Shown one piece after another: positions 50,880-63,066 of a stretch of 64,000 bases of DNA. A program made the position numbers and the translations under genes. Below the pieces are notes generated by a model. That model was not told the DNA's origin, ran no database searches, and saw only the letters and a program-made list of their open reading frames with translations. Source of the stretch: Anseranas semipalmata (Eukaryota; Chordata; Aves; Anseriformes; Anseranatidae). The stretch lies in NCBI GenBank assembly GCA_013399115.1, contig VXAA01003310.1, positions 1 through 64,000 on the forward strand. The letters run 5' to 3'. Position 1 is the first letter of the stretch. Every line of letters begins with the position of its first letter.

Positions 50880-52211
50880 TGCTACAACCTGGAAAGAGGC
50901 AACAGACAGAATTGTACTATTTGAATGGTTAAAATTATGCATGCAATGCATGTTAGTGAGAAATGTTACATGTGCAACACAGTGCATGGCCATCTACTAA
51001 ACTAACAGCCTAGTTCTGTGTTTTATCTTCCACACAGATACTGTTTGCCACCTGTTGGGAGTGGCAATTTTTTTTTAGGTTTTTGTTATCCAATTAATAT
51101 TTCCCTATAATTATAGATATGTCCTCTTTTATAGAGCTGCACTTTTCTTTGTGTTTCTTTCTGCTGTTGGTTTTCAAAAGTGTGCAGATTTTTAAGTGGC
51201 ATATTTTTGTTCCATTTCATTCTTTAATTATTTATCAAAGTAATGTTCCCAGGAGAATTTAAATATCTCTGTGGTTTTAGTACATTGGTTCATAACACAT
51301 CTAAGCTTCCTGCTACCTCATTTGGATCTATATAGAATTAAGAGCTGATACTGAGAACGTATTTACGCATAATTCTTAGGCTTATGGGCTTTTCCTGGCT
51401 AGCTACCCATTTCAACTAGTATCATGTATGGCAAAGTTGTTATTTCCTTTTAAATTGATAACATTTTATTCATGAAGTCTAACTACCACCTCTTCTGTCT
51501 GTTCTGACAATTTTATTTTTCCCAGAAACTGATAGATTCTTTGCAGCTATGAGTATTCCAGACTTTAAGATATCTGCCCAGTAGTACCTGCCTCGTGTTG
51601 TTTTCCAATCAAGAGACCAGAAAATGTTTTGTTATTATTATGTAAAGAAAGATTGATATCTATGGAATGGCGCTGCAGAAATTGTGGAGACTCTGAAGTC
51701 TACAGGTATTTATCGAGTGTTTGGTTACCAAACCACTACAGTTCTTCTGGCAGTCATTGTGCAGTCTATACTGAATCTGTAGCACAGAGTGATTTCCTTT
51801 GAGAACGTGACCAAATGAACATCAGGATGGAAATCTCTCTGCTGCCTCTAAAGTACACTCCTTTGAGTCCCTGGACTGATAATGCACACTACTGTGCCTT
51901 TGCAGAATGAAAACAGCCTTTGCTTCACCCAAAGTATGAGAGTCCTTTATCAACTGAAGATTTTAATTTATAAGACAGTTACTGCCCTGAGAAAACTTTC
52001 CTTCTTGTGATCAGGTCTGCCCCCAGCTAACTGTTTTCCTTAGCCTCACAACTTTATTATCTCTAAGGCTTGATATCTAGAAAAAAATAAGTCAAAAATA
52101 ATGTTTGTAGTATAACACTGGTATGTTATAATTTACTTACACAGTCATACAAGCTACAGATCGCCTTTTAAAAGCATCAGAAAAGTTACTTAAATTGGTT
52201 TAAATATTTAC

Positions 52212-52345
52212 CTGTGATCCCGTGAGAGAGAAGACTCAAGTCTTGTCCTCAGTCAGGTTCTGTGCCTGTGTGTTAAGCAACGAATAAATTTAGAAATGTA
52301 GTACAGCTTGCACCTCCCTTTCCTTCTCCCCCACATCCAGTCTGT
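52212..52345 (-). promoter_or_regulatory. MENT: MENT leader exon and proximal promoter
   Basis: On the - strand a donor (GGATCACAG then GTAAATAT) ends a non-coding leader exon at 52212. About 130 bases upstream align with the SERPINB10 leader region, including CTCAGTCAGG on the + strand (52241-52250) and TTGCACCTCCCTTTCC (52308-52323). The latter carries a C/EBP-like half site next to a purine-rich, ETS/PU.1-compatible block on the transcribed strand. A weak TATA-like AATTTATTC lies between them. No CpG island. This fits myeloid/erythroid expression known for MENT, but binding is not shown. Confidence 0.6.
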
Positions 52346-54560
52346 TCCCACCTACTCAAAGCTGCTCTCTACCGAATCCCAGAAAGATCTCATGCAGTTT
52401 TGTCCTCCTTGTTGACCTTGTCACTTTTTAGTTTTAGGCATTTCAAAGGAAAAAGTGGATTATAATCTCAGTTTTGTTCTTCCACCACAATTGTCTACTA
52501 ACAGGATAGCAAAACAGTTCATCCATTCCAATGGTCTTCTGGTGTTATGTAGACAATTAGTTTGTTGTTTAAAATAAACGAATCTAGTAAAAAGGTTATG
52601 GAACCAGAATGCATGGTTTTGATTTCTGAATGTAAGCAGGTATGGTAGGCCTGATTCACCTCTCCAGCCTTGTGCAGCTGTGACTCTTGGGTTTTGAATA
52701 AGGTATGTCTGCGTAAAATGTCAAGAGCTTAGTGACTGACTTAGACTCTGAGAGTCCAGCTTCACGGTCAAGATCATTAGGAGCACAGGCAGAGGCAAAG
52801 CCATGAAAGAGGTAAGGCTGGACACACCGCTTCTTGTGTTGGTGAAGAAATCTCATTGCATCCATGGCTGGGAAACACTTAAGAGAAACACTGCAAAACA
52901 CTGAGTTAGTGCACAGTACTTGCATGCAGTGGAGGAGGACAAGGACTGAAACAACCCCACTGGCAGGGCTCAAGCAAAGATGGAGTGAAAAAATACAATG
53001 GGGACAAACATGGCTCAGTGGTTGTCACTCTACTGTCCCAGAAGAGGGCAGGGCTGCTGCTGGGTGGTGGGAGAAGAGGAAGGTGGTGGCAACAGCTGTA
53101 AGAGTCTGGGGGACAGCGGAAGGGGAATGGAGGAAGGGAAGGAAACCGTACTGTGTGCTAAGCATTTTGCTGCAAGCCTGATTACAGGAACAGAGTGGGC
53201 CAAGTCTTCTGAAAAGTAGCAGAAATCAGTGTTGTGCAAGGCAATGAAGAAATGCGAGAAATTCAACAAGTGGTGGTTTTAGTATGATGAGCAGAGTCAT
53301 CAAGAAATCAGGATAGGATAAAGGCTCACTGAATGGTTAGGTAGTGGGAAAGGCCAAGCTGGAGAGACTCCAAGTCTCGAAGAAGTATGCTGAGAGCAGG
53401 CAAGCTAGCTCCCTCTGCTAGTCAAGATGCAAGAATGCCAGGGAGGATGAGAAATGGAGATGACAAGGCAGAATGGGTGTTGACAGCAGAGGAACAAGAG
53501 AGAGAATCACACAGGTTGGTTGACAGGGACTTCCAGAGGCCAACTCCCACTTGGAACAGACCCATCAGTAGATAAGGTCAGCCACAGTCCTTCCAAGGGT
53601 GGAGATTCCCCAACTTTTCTGTGCAACCTGCTCCAGTGCTGTGCTGCTCACCATGAGAAAATGTTCCTCAATGTGTAACACACCCTCCAAGTTTTGTTGC
53701 CATTGGCCCTTGGTAATGATCCAGCACTGCCAAGAGGACATTAACACTGTCATCTTTGCAACCACTCTTGAAATAGAAAAGGTGGCTGACATTTCCAATG
53801 ACTTTAAAGGCCTGTGCCTGAGTTTGGATGCATGTTGTCAATGTTTTGTTTCTCCTTGGCCTCCCAGACATGGCTTTTCTGTCTATATTCCTGAGGAACA
53901 CCAGAAATGCTTGAGACGGTTGTCCATAGGGACACGAAGCCATTCCATTAGATGAAGCAAGACATGTCAGAAATGCCTCTGAATACACAGAAATCCTGTG
54001 ACATGTTTCACAGCTGAGGCAGAAGGCAGTGCTTGTGAGGCTGTATGGGGATAGAATAAAGCACTTGCTTCACAACACTTTTTCCTTGTGCTCCTTCCCA
54101 TTTGGGAAGCAGAGACAGAAAGGAACCTGGCAGCAGTTGGTCACATGGAAGAAAACAGAAAAGACTCACAGTCAGCAGTCTCTTCTCTACCAGGAAAATG
54201 GGGTCCTGCCTTCCCAGGAAGGGATGTTTCTAGTGAGATGCTTTTGGTGTGTGCAAGTGCTATAAAGAGACCCGGTCCTTTCCTCTCTGTTCTGAATTCA
54301 GAGAGCTAGGATCATCCCTTACAAATGTGCAAGACTGATTAGGAAGCTCTCCTCTTTAGGAGAAAGAGCTGTGACAACAGTGAATGTAGAGGGGGGTTTG
54401 CATGTGATCTTCCAGAAGGTGCTTAGAGAGTTAACATTACAGACTTGATTCTCCAGTTTGATCTTGCCTCCAACCAGTGAAATAAGTGGCAAAGTGAAAT
54501 GAGTGTTAAGCAGTGCTGGCAACAGCTGAATTAATGAAAGGTTGTGACAAAGGAGAGGGT
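52346..54560. other. Intergenic region between MENT and SERPINB2
   Basis: About 2.2 kb without serpin exons, containing one antisense CR1 3' fragment. Open frames here are short and lack recognisable motifs. Confidence 0.6.
53590..53800 (-). mobile_element. CR1 LINE 3' fragment (antisense to +)
   Basis: The + strand GGTGGAGATTCCCCAACTTT, GTGCAACCTGCTCCAGTGCT and a CACCATGAGAAAATGTTCCT segment match the reverse complement of the CR1 3' region. The first 130 bases are convincing; the extent beyond about 53720 is uncertain. Confidence 0.75.
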
Positions 54561-55197
54561 TTCAACACACGTGTTTTATTTTCCTCCAGTTCTGTGTTGT
54601 TGTTCAGTATTTTCCAGTTGATGTAGGACAGAGATTAGAAAGTACATGTGTTAGCCCCTTTGCATGCAAGAACAAATCACCAGTATCAGGAACACAGAGG
54701 AATTTGCAGGTTTATTTCATTACCAGCTGTGCCAGGCTGTGAAGTTGGTATAAAACTGAGAAGGCTGCAGTTGAGGTGGCCCTCCTGGGACAACCAGCTT
54801 AGCAGAGATGTAGCAGCTTTCTGCAAGAAGGAGTTTTTCCTGTTGCTTTTCTTCTTACGTGCCAAAGCAAGTGTATTGGGAAGAACTGTTTTAGATCAAC
54901 GTAGTCTGTTCTGCATTGTGGCTGTTCTGGTTTGGAAAAGACTGAAAAAGACACATTGGTGTTGTTCTGTCCACAGTTTGGTGCTTATAGTGAAGTACTA
55001 CAATTTTGGAGTTCTTTGCCCAGGAAAATGAGCCAGAGGCTTGCATTCAAGTTCTTTTTAATATGCGCTCTCTTCTAACAGAGATTGTCAACAGTACAGG
55101 AAAATGGTAAAGTGCATAGACTATTGAGAAGTTCTTCGTGGAGTGTACTGTGTTTATTATTGTTGTTGCAAGGGTCTGTTTAGTAACAGTCAATATT
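54561..55197 (-). terminator. SERPINB2: SERPINB2 3' UTR with several AATAAA signals
   Basis: On the - strand AATAAA words occur at 55158-55153 (only 40 bases after the stop), 54716-54711 and about 54581-54576. The last two are the more plausible ends, giving a 3' UTR of 0.5-0.65 kb. Which is used cannot be told from sequence alone. Confidence 0.4.
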
Positions 55198-58100
55198 CTA
55201 GGGGGAGCAGAACCTTCCCAAGAAGAGGATGCACTTGGTCTTGTTGTGTCTGATAAAGAAAATGAAAGGGTGATCTGCTACAAAAATAATAGTAGCACCA
55301 AGGCTTCGTGATGTCAGAGTTGCTGAACTGGCAGCTGCTGCCTCCGTGCCTTCTTCATTGACTTCCACATAACACTTGTGAAAAACTTGTGACAAAAACA
55401 GATCATCATTCTCTGACATTCCTGTGAAATCAGCTTGACCTTTGGTGAAGGCATCTTGTATCCCCATCTTGCTCAAAGTAGATTTGAGGTTATATTTCTC
55501 TTCTACCGTGAACCTGGGCAGATACACCTCCATTTTCATTTTCTCCATTAATTCTGGGCTGGTCCATGCAGACAAGTTTTCGAAAGTCAATTCTCTTATT
55601 AGCTGCAGTTAGTTAAAAAGAGAACCAGAAAATTACACAGTGTTCAAAACCCTGGGCCCTAAGGGTTATTGCTTCCCTTTTCTTAAATGGAAATCTTTTC
55701 AAGCTGTTATAAGAATATAAAAAAACCAGCAGTAAAATACCAACTTTTCTACTAGAAAGGAGCATATTACTCTACAGTAGGACAATGAAATATTTGAACT
55801 GTTCTCAGTAATCGTCAGGGAATATAGCAAGGTTAAATATTTGTAAAACAACAACAGTGTCAAGTAACTATTAATAGTCTGGTTGATTTGCTGCTCTCAT
55901 TTTTAGTAAGAATTTACTATCTTAAGGCAGGATCAGCATCTTTACGGAAGGTGGCAGTGTACATATATATTAGCTCTGGACATCCTGGAAAGTAATGGAG
56001 GCTGTTCAGTTTGTGCTTTTCTTTTTGAATGAAATCACATCTGTCTGAATTGGTACAGACACTGAATCTCAGCAGGGCTGGCTTTCTGTCCTCATTGTTC
56101 TTCAGCTGGAATTAGAGTCAGTCTTGTTGGGTTTGGGCTGCCTGTTTCCAGGACTGATGAACGTTAGGAACCACAGAAGTGCTACCTGCCAAGAGCTAAA
56201 AAGATCTCCAAGAGGTTCAATTTCATAGTGTTGGGCCAAGTTTGGGGTTTGCTTTTCCTTGAGCCTGATCAGTACCTTCCTTCCTAGAAATAAGATTGAA
56301 ACCCGATCTTCAACTCAGGCATGCATAAAATAAGTAAATAATGGCATTGTTGTTTCTTACATGATTTGAGTTCTCAGTTGCCCCTTACCTTTTGAAGGCC
56401 GGTGATGTCATGTGGTAGGAGGATAAACATGCTGAGGTCATTATTGACATATGGAAGCTCAAGAACATCAGTCTGGACCGATTCTATGTAGGTCCAATTA
56501 AGTTTATCACTCAGGAACATCATTGGCACTGGTTTAGTTGTATGCTGCAACAAATCAAATGAAATGCTTGCCATTTCTACTCTGAACAGTAAAGTAATAG
56601 GTTGAAATAGCACAGTGGAGGTACATCCTTGTGGCTCTAGGAGGCGCAATGCAGGATCTACAGAGGGCTCCTGGTCTTCTGGGAAGGCACTGGGAGGCTA
56701 GGATGGCTATGTGAGCTGTCTGGGAAGACATATATTTATAGGAAGCTGTGTTCCACTCTGATTTATTGTATGGTTAAAAATGAAAATGTACAGAACTAGT
56801 TCATACAGTTTTGTTCACCTCTTTGTTTTTCCTGCCTTAAAAGGAGAATGGAAGTTTGTTTCAAGTCAGCTTCTGACAATTTTACTTGTGCTTCTGTTGC
56901 TATTATGTGTATGCAGTTTTGTACTGAAGATGTGATAAGGAAAATATAACATATGCTTTAAATTAATTATTTTTAATGTTGTGTGGATTTAAAGAATGAC
57001 AGGGATTTCTCTCCTCCATCTTTTTCACTATTTTTTCCACCCACATTCTAGTATATAAGGCAGTATATTCCCATACCGTGTTTATTCTGAAAGGCCTTTG
57101 CCTGGTAGCTTCAGCTTCAAACTTTGTGGCCCAATTTCCTTTGAAGTAGAGTGCGTTTACCAGGACTAGCCTGCTGAGTGAATCTATGGATCCAGGAGGC
57201 AGCAGATTTTGAATTTTACCTAGAGAAAACCGAAGGACATTTACACATTTGTGCAACTTTAGTGTTTCGGAGTAAATGTTGGCACACTTTCTGCAGATGT
57301 AAGCCAGGGAAATTGTAAGTGCTGATATGGCATGTTTTTAGCTTGAGATTATTCACAAATACATAGTAACCTTGATTTATAAGGAAGAGTAAGCCATGCT
57401 CCTCTCCCTTTCAGGTGGTGGAAGCTAATTTTAGTAAGGGCTTGCCAGCAGATGACTACTTTAGGAAAACTGATATGATTTACCATTCTGAGATGAATTG
57501 TTTACCTGCCTTGGGCCCATTGGGTACACGGACTTTGTTCAATGCTGAAATTTTTTCCTTTAGAACTGGGAGAGGAGAGGCTGGAACTTACCTTCAGTCT
57601 GCTGTTCGATCCTGGAATTGATCTCTCTTCTGATTTCATTTGCTGCTCCCACAAAGTCAACTGCTTGTGGCTCTGCATTGTAGTATTTCTTGGCTAACTG
57701 TAAGTATTCCTGCAGTGCAAGAGAGATATCTGTCTTATATTTGTTGCCTGACAATGTGAATGCCAATAAATAGCTATAGCCAAGTGAAGAGAAAACACTA
57801 TAAAAATGACATAGGCTAGAAGCGCGGCATTTTGTCAAAAGAAGGAAGTATTTTTTAGAGGAAATATGCAATTTAAATGTTTTCACCTAACCACATCTGT
57901 GAATCACACTGAAATTAGATACACATCCCATAAAAGTAAAATTACAATGTCTAAAGTCTCAGGAAGAGCTTCATACGAAGTATGTATGTTACAGATAATA
58001 ATACAGTTTGCAGATGTAATGAAAATATTTAAAAGTATATTACTTAAGGTTTGTTGTCATAGATCGATCATAAAGGTTAATTAGCACTGTATAGTATGAA

Positions 58101-61100
58101 TAAACGGCCTACCTACCTTACTGAAAGGCAGTGATTTTTCTCCATATAACTGGTTGACACTTTTAAGCAGGTAATTTTTAGTGGGTTGGTTGATTTCCAA
58201 GTTGAGTGCTTTAAACCCAGTATGAATATTGCCTGATTTGCCAATTTCTGTCTTGGAGAGAAGGAAATAAATGTTATTCATTTGTTCTGTAAAACTGTTC
58301 AAAATTTCTTTCCTCATGCAGCTCCATGTAAAGTATTGCTATTCAGGTAATGTTGCCTGTACTGCAATGCAAGAGGTGTACTAAACCGGACAGCTATTAA
58401 AAGAATCATTTGAAATTACTAAAAGTTTCAGGTACCCTATAGACTCTGTAAGAGCCCTGGAATGCAAGTGGTGAGAGCTTGAACTATGTAAAACATTTAA
58501 GGGTTTCTAAATGGAGGTTGCAAAACTAAGTATATCCAGAGAGTGAGACAGAATGTAATTGCTAAACTATGCATGAAGATCTGGCTGTGTGACTCCTGAT
58601 GAGATTTATGAAAGTCGAGTTGCGTGGAAAGTTTGCCCCTAATTTTCTTAACCTTGCTATAAATGTTAATATTTTGTAAATTCTTTATGTTGTAGTAATT
58701 GCAGTAAATTCTTTATATTGAAGTAACAGGATTAAATGAATGTGAACTCAAACTCTCAAACCAGCTTGAGGAAATCAAGCTGTGAATTAGTAAACTAAAA
58801 CTCTGGACCTGTACTGTATTCATCTTGTCATTACATCAGAATCAGAGGCATGAGCAGACATTTAAATTTCTAAGCTGTTAGAACGGTCCCTTTGCCCTGC
58901 CCACAGTGCTCCCTAATTCCTACATTTCGGACAAGCATTACTCACGAGGAACAATCACTCTCCTGTTCATGCAGCATAAATGGGTTGTTGACGTAGCCCC
59001 CAGAATAAGTTCTCCCACCCTGGGATTTGGTTGTGGGATGCAGATTCAAGTTCCTATTCATCAGAACTCACTGCCACTGGGGTTTTGTGGGCAGACTTCA
59101 GGGAAATGGCTCACTCCCGTGTAGAATAAGGGATGGGAAAAGATGGGAAAGAGCAGAGAGAACTTTACACCCCCGCAGCTGAATTGTCAGTGAGGAAAAA
59201 CTGCTTTTACTGAGTCAGAGGAATTATGTTTGATTTTCAGATTTTTCTGCTTTCTTAAATTATGTCTATTTTGATAAAAGATGCCTGCCAGTCTGTCAAA
59301 GAAATATCTCAGGAATATGTCAATTTCCATTTCTATAAGATGTATGGCAAGCAACTGGTCTACCTTGGGAAATTCCAACATGCCAATTTATTTTGCTAAC
59401 TTCTTGAGTGAAATGGCAACTAATTTCTGAAATGTATCAAGCATAGGTAGCCTGTAAAAGTTAATTCTCTGTTCTTTGTTGTGTTGATGCTGCAATCAAA
59501 TATGTGGGAGAGCAGCTTTCTTGTTGTGATTTGTTCTCTGAAACAGGGACCATGCCTGTTCAAAAAGATCAAGAGATCCATTGACAGAGAACAGTCGCAT
59601 TAAATTTTAAATTTTGCAAATCTGAGGTTAAATTTCACAATTCTACCTAAAAATGGGAAGTATGTCATAAGTATTGCATTAGGTGAAGGTATCATAAGAT
59701 GCTGTACCAATTAATTGTGTACTCTGCATTTGAGGAAGGCAAATGCATGCAAATGCAAACATGGAGGGCAAATAAAAGCAAGAGAAGATGTTACCAAGCC
59801 CACAGCTTGATCACTAAATTTGGTGAGATACCTTCTGGAAACAGGCACGTCGATTTAATAGATGCTCTTCCGTTGTGGAATAGACTTGCATTCTTATGGT
59901 TGTGGTGACATTTCTGGCTCCTTCAGCTTCATTAAAGTGAAGTACCTATAGTGGAAATCACAATAATAAGTGCAAAGATAGAAAATTTGCTGTTTCAGTA
60001 AAATTTTTCAGTGATGTCATAGGATTGGTTATGAAAAGAACCAAACTCAGATTTTACTCTTGCATCCAGTCCTGACTGAATATGACATCTTTGGTTAGAC
60101 TTTGAGGCCCATGTGTGCAAAATGGCTTGAGCACACTATGATGAGGGTTACAGGGCAAAACTCTCATGTGCCTGGCATTTCTAGAGGAATTTGCCTGCTT
60201 TGAGTTAGCCCCTGGGCTGACAAGACAATGCCTGGGAAGAGCCAGTTATCTCCAGGTGGGGACTACCAAAGCAGAAATCTAAACAGAGAGCTGGTACATG
60301 TGAGAAAGCAGGAAAACACTGGGGGCAGATTCATGCCCTAAGTCCCTTGCTCTGGGCATGTGCACCTTACTCGGGCTACAAAGGGGTACATCTAGCCTTG
60401 GAACATTTCTCAGAAGACCTATGCCTTTTTGTTTTGTTTTGTTTTCTCCTCTTCCTAACAGAAGATCTCTGCTTTCTTTGTGACCCTGCTCCCCCTGTTT
60501 TGTCCTGTAGCTCACTAGTTAAATCGCTGCCTTAGCAGGTGGGACAACTTCTTCTGCCTTAGCAGATGCAAACTCACCAGCCTCACCTACAATACGAGCT
60601 AGGTAACCATGTATGCATTGGGACTGTTCTCTTTGCCACCTGCTGAAGCTATAAACTTTGCACAAACAGGGTTTAGGAATTCCAGTAGGTGATTTTTGCT
60701 GTAAAATACATACCCCAAAGAAAGTATGTATTCTCAATCTGACTGTGTTTCTTCTCTGACCTTGTGAATATAGACTTATGTTAGCAAAGTGCAAAACTTA
60801 CAAGAGCTATAGGGGAGAGTCTTTTTGCGTAGGGCCATTTCCAAAGAGATGAGATATGAGATGGGAATTGTCTGTGGCTGAGTAGGTGGAGAATCCAGGT
60901 CTCTCACTCACTGGTGAGTGCTCAAGTTACTGAGCTTTGGGATAAAGAGCCCTTATTTCTTCAAGTGACATTTAAAAGGAGATAATGTCACCAGTGCCAC
61001 TGCTCCCATTTATTGGGGGTCTCTGTTTGCAGAAGCTACAGTAGACTGTATGTTTTGACCTGCACAAGTGGAGAACTGGTCTATTCACTGGAGTGGACAA

Positions 61101-61421
61101 CAAGGGTGAGAGAGTTACTGGCATATGTGGAGAGTTTTGCTTTTTTTTTTTTCTGCTTATGGTTTTCCTACAATCCATCATAGTAAATTTCTTGCATAGA
61201 GGATGTTATTCCGAGAGATCAACCCTTTCAGACCTTTCGGAGCCCAGACTCACCTTTGCCATCTGATCTGCAGTGTTACCTTTCGCTCCTAAATACACAG
61301 TAGCTAGGATAGATGAAATACTCAAAGGGGAGAACAAAATATTCTTGTTGTCATCTTCCTGACACTCATGTTTGAAAAAGTTGAGAGCAAAGTTTGTGTT
61401 TGCTTTATTTAAAGCTTCCAT
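55198..61421 (-). CDS. SERPINB2: SERPINB2 (plasminogen activator inhibitor 2, PAI-2), seven coding exons
   Basis: SERPINB2 in mammals inhibits urokinase and tPA and is strongly induced in activated macrophages and keratinocytes; it is mostly intracellular. Coding exons on the - strand are 61421-61254 (168), 59945-59832 (114, C-D loop), 58251-58117 (135), 57709-57592 (118), 57219-57077 (143), 56544-56389 (156) and 55602-55198 (405 with TAG), giving 412 residues against 415 in human. The assignment rests on ANTNFALNFFKHE in exon 2 (leader = exon 1), KYYNAEPQAVDF, DKLNWTYIE and [20 protein letters not shown], all SERPINB2-like. The reactive loop GTEAAAASSATLTSR then SLG gives P1 Arg, as in PAI-2. 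The loop exon is longer at its N-side, carries a sequon (NVT, about residue 68) and ends RACFQK. The two helix cysteines of human PAI-2 (C145, C161) are Ala here. Confidence 0.9.
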
Positions 61422-62942
61422 TGTTCTGAACCTGCACAGAAAGGGAGAAAAGATACAATTAGCTAAGCATTAATTGTGACTGCTATGTATCTGCAGTTTC
61501 TTTTCAGTTTTTGAAGTTTCTTTTGTGATTTGAAGGCTTTCTAAAAGTATTTTCAAAACTTAAAGTCCTTTAGAAGATTGCTAGTGCAGCACAGTGATCC
61601 TTTGTATGACCGAGACCCACTGGTAGTGTATATAAGTTAGTCCAAAGGTAAAATCTGGACTGTGCCAGGTGTTTTTTCAGCTCTCCTATGACCTCAGGGA
61701 ATTGAGTGAAAGCATTCTGACCTGTCAATGCTGCTACACTATTCATTTCTGCCAACTGTGTGTGTTATTCATAGTGTATGAATGCTCCTTCATTCAGCAG
61801 AAGTTCACTTGGAAAGACAGATATCCATGAAAGGGACAGTCAAGAGGAACAAATGAAAATTAATTGAATCAGGATGTTTACACTGTTGTACTAAATAGAG
61901 AAAGCATGTATTTCACAATTATACAGTGAATTCTGTATAAACAACATAATGAGATGGTAAAGAAACTATGAATGGAAAGAAAATAGATATCTGTATGAAG
62001 AATGAGGAGGATTAACTACTATGAAGTCCTTTAAAGTGTAATGTGTCCTGTTTCACTGACAATACTAACCTAACCCAAGTGATAGGGAAAAAGCAGCCAT
62101 CACCTCCATTTTGTATTTGTTCGCTGGGACATTTATTGCACTGTCCTTTACAGAGTCTTGGAGTGACAGTATATAACGTTACTCACTGGTACATGGGCTA
62201 GAGGATGCTAAGAGACTGTCTCTTATGACAGCTCTTATGCTCCAGTTGGTGCAAGAGCCTTTTGATGCTTCTAACTGTAGCGAGCAAATACTCTGGTAGC
62301 AACGACAGTCAAACTATTCCTTTAGGATACAAGAAAATACTGATGCATTGGGTAAGCACCACCCCAACTACTGCATGTTAAGCATCCTGAATTCCCTTTT
62401 TGACTTTCAGAAATTTCCTGAAACTCTGTCTTATGGTGCTAGCCCAGATCCTAACTTCCCAGTTCTTCAGCATGACAAGGTTTCCTTAATCAGTAGACCA
62501 CAAATGCTGCTATTAGTTGTTTGCATTGCAGTTGTAGCTGAAAGCCCAAGACATGGACTAGGAGCTATTCTTGTTGGTATAGGGTGGCCATAGAAGAAAC
62601 AGATCTTGCCCCCAGCAGTTTGCAGGCCAGGAGCTGTCCTGATGTACGTGAGAACTGAAGAGCGCAGGAACAAATTAGCCAGTTTAAGCACAGTAGTTCT
62701 TACTTTGCTATGATATATATGCTAGCCAGTGAGCTCTAGAAAGTACAGAACTATGTGGAATGAATTGGTCTTCCTGTATATTTCTAAGACTTGTTCCTTC
62801 TAAACCATGCCTGTGCCATCTTAGTAAAATACTTTCCCAAGCATTTGGTATTTCCCATTCAGATCCCTGCTGCCTTTTTTTCTATGCATTTGTCAACAAA
62901 TCAACTTCATCCAAGAGTATATAAAATAAATAATTACAGTAC

Positions 62943-63066
62943 CTTGTTTTGCGCAGGGAGGAAGACTGCTGCTCCGGGTGTCTCCAAGGTTTCTGCAGTT
63001 CATATGAAGGGTAGGCTGAATTTATAGTCTGTCTGGCCAGTTCTGCAAAGGTTCTTATGACTCATG
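62943..63066 (-). promoter_or_regulatory. SERPINB2: SERPINB2 promoter (TATA box, AP-1 site) and leader exon
   Basis: On the - strand a donor (AAACAAG then GTACTG) ends a leader exon at 62943. A TATA box, TATAAATT, lies at 63026-63019, predicting a start near 62990 and a leader of about 50 bases. About 30 bases further upstream is a consensus AP-1/TRE site (TGACTCA on +, 63058-63064) inside the palindrome ATGACTCAT, followed by an ATTGCAT word. Human SERPINB2 is known to be driven by a TATA box and phorbol-ester-responsive AP-1 sites. The leader joins the ATG exon at its acceptor before 61431. Confidence 0.7.

Noticed and set aside
51034..51056. GCCAC...GTGGC inverted repeat upstream of the MENT ATG exon
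   Set aside because: Only five paired bases with a ten-base loop; expected by chance and with no context.
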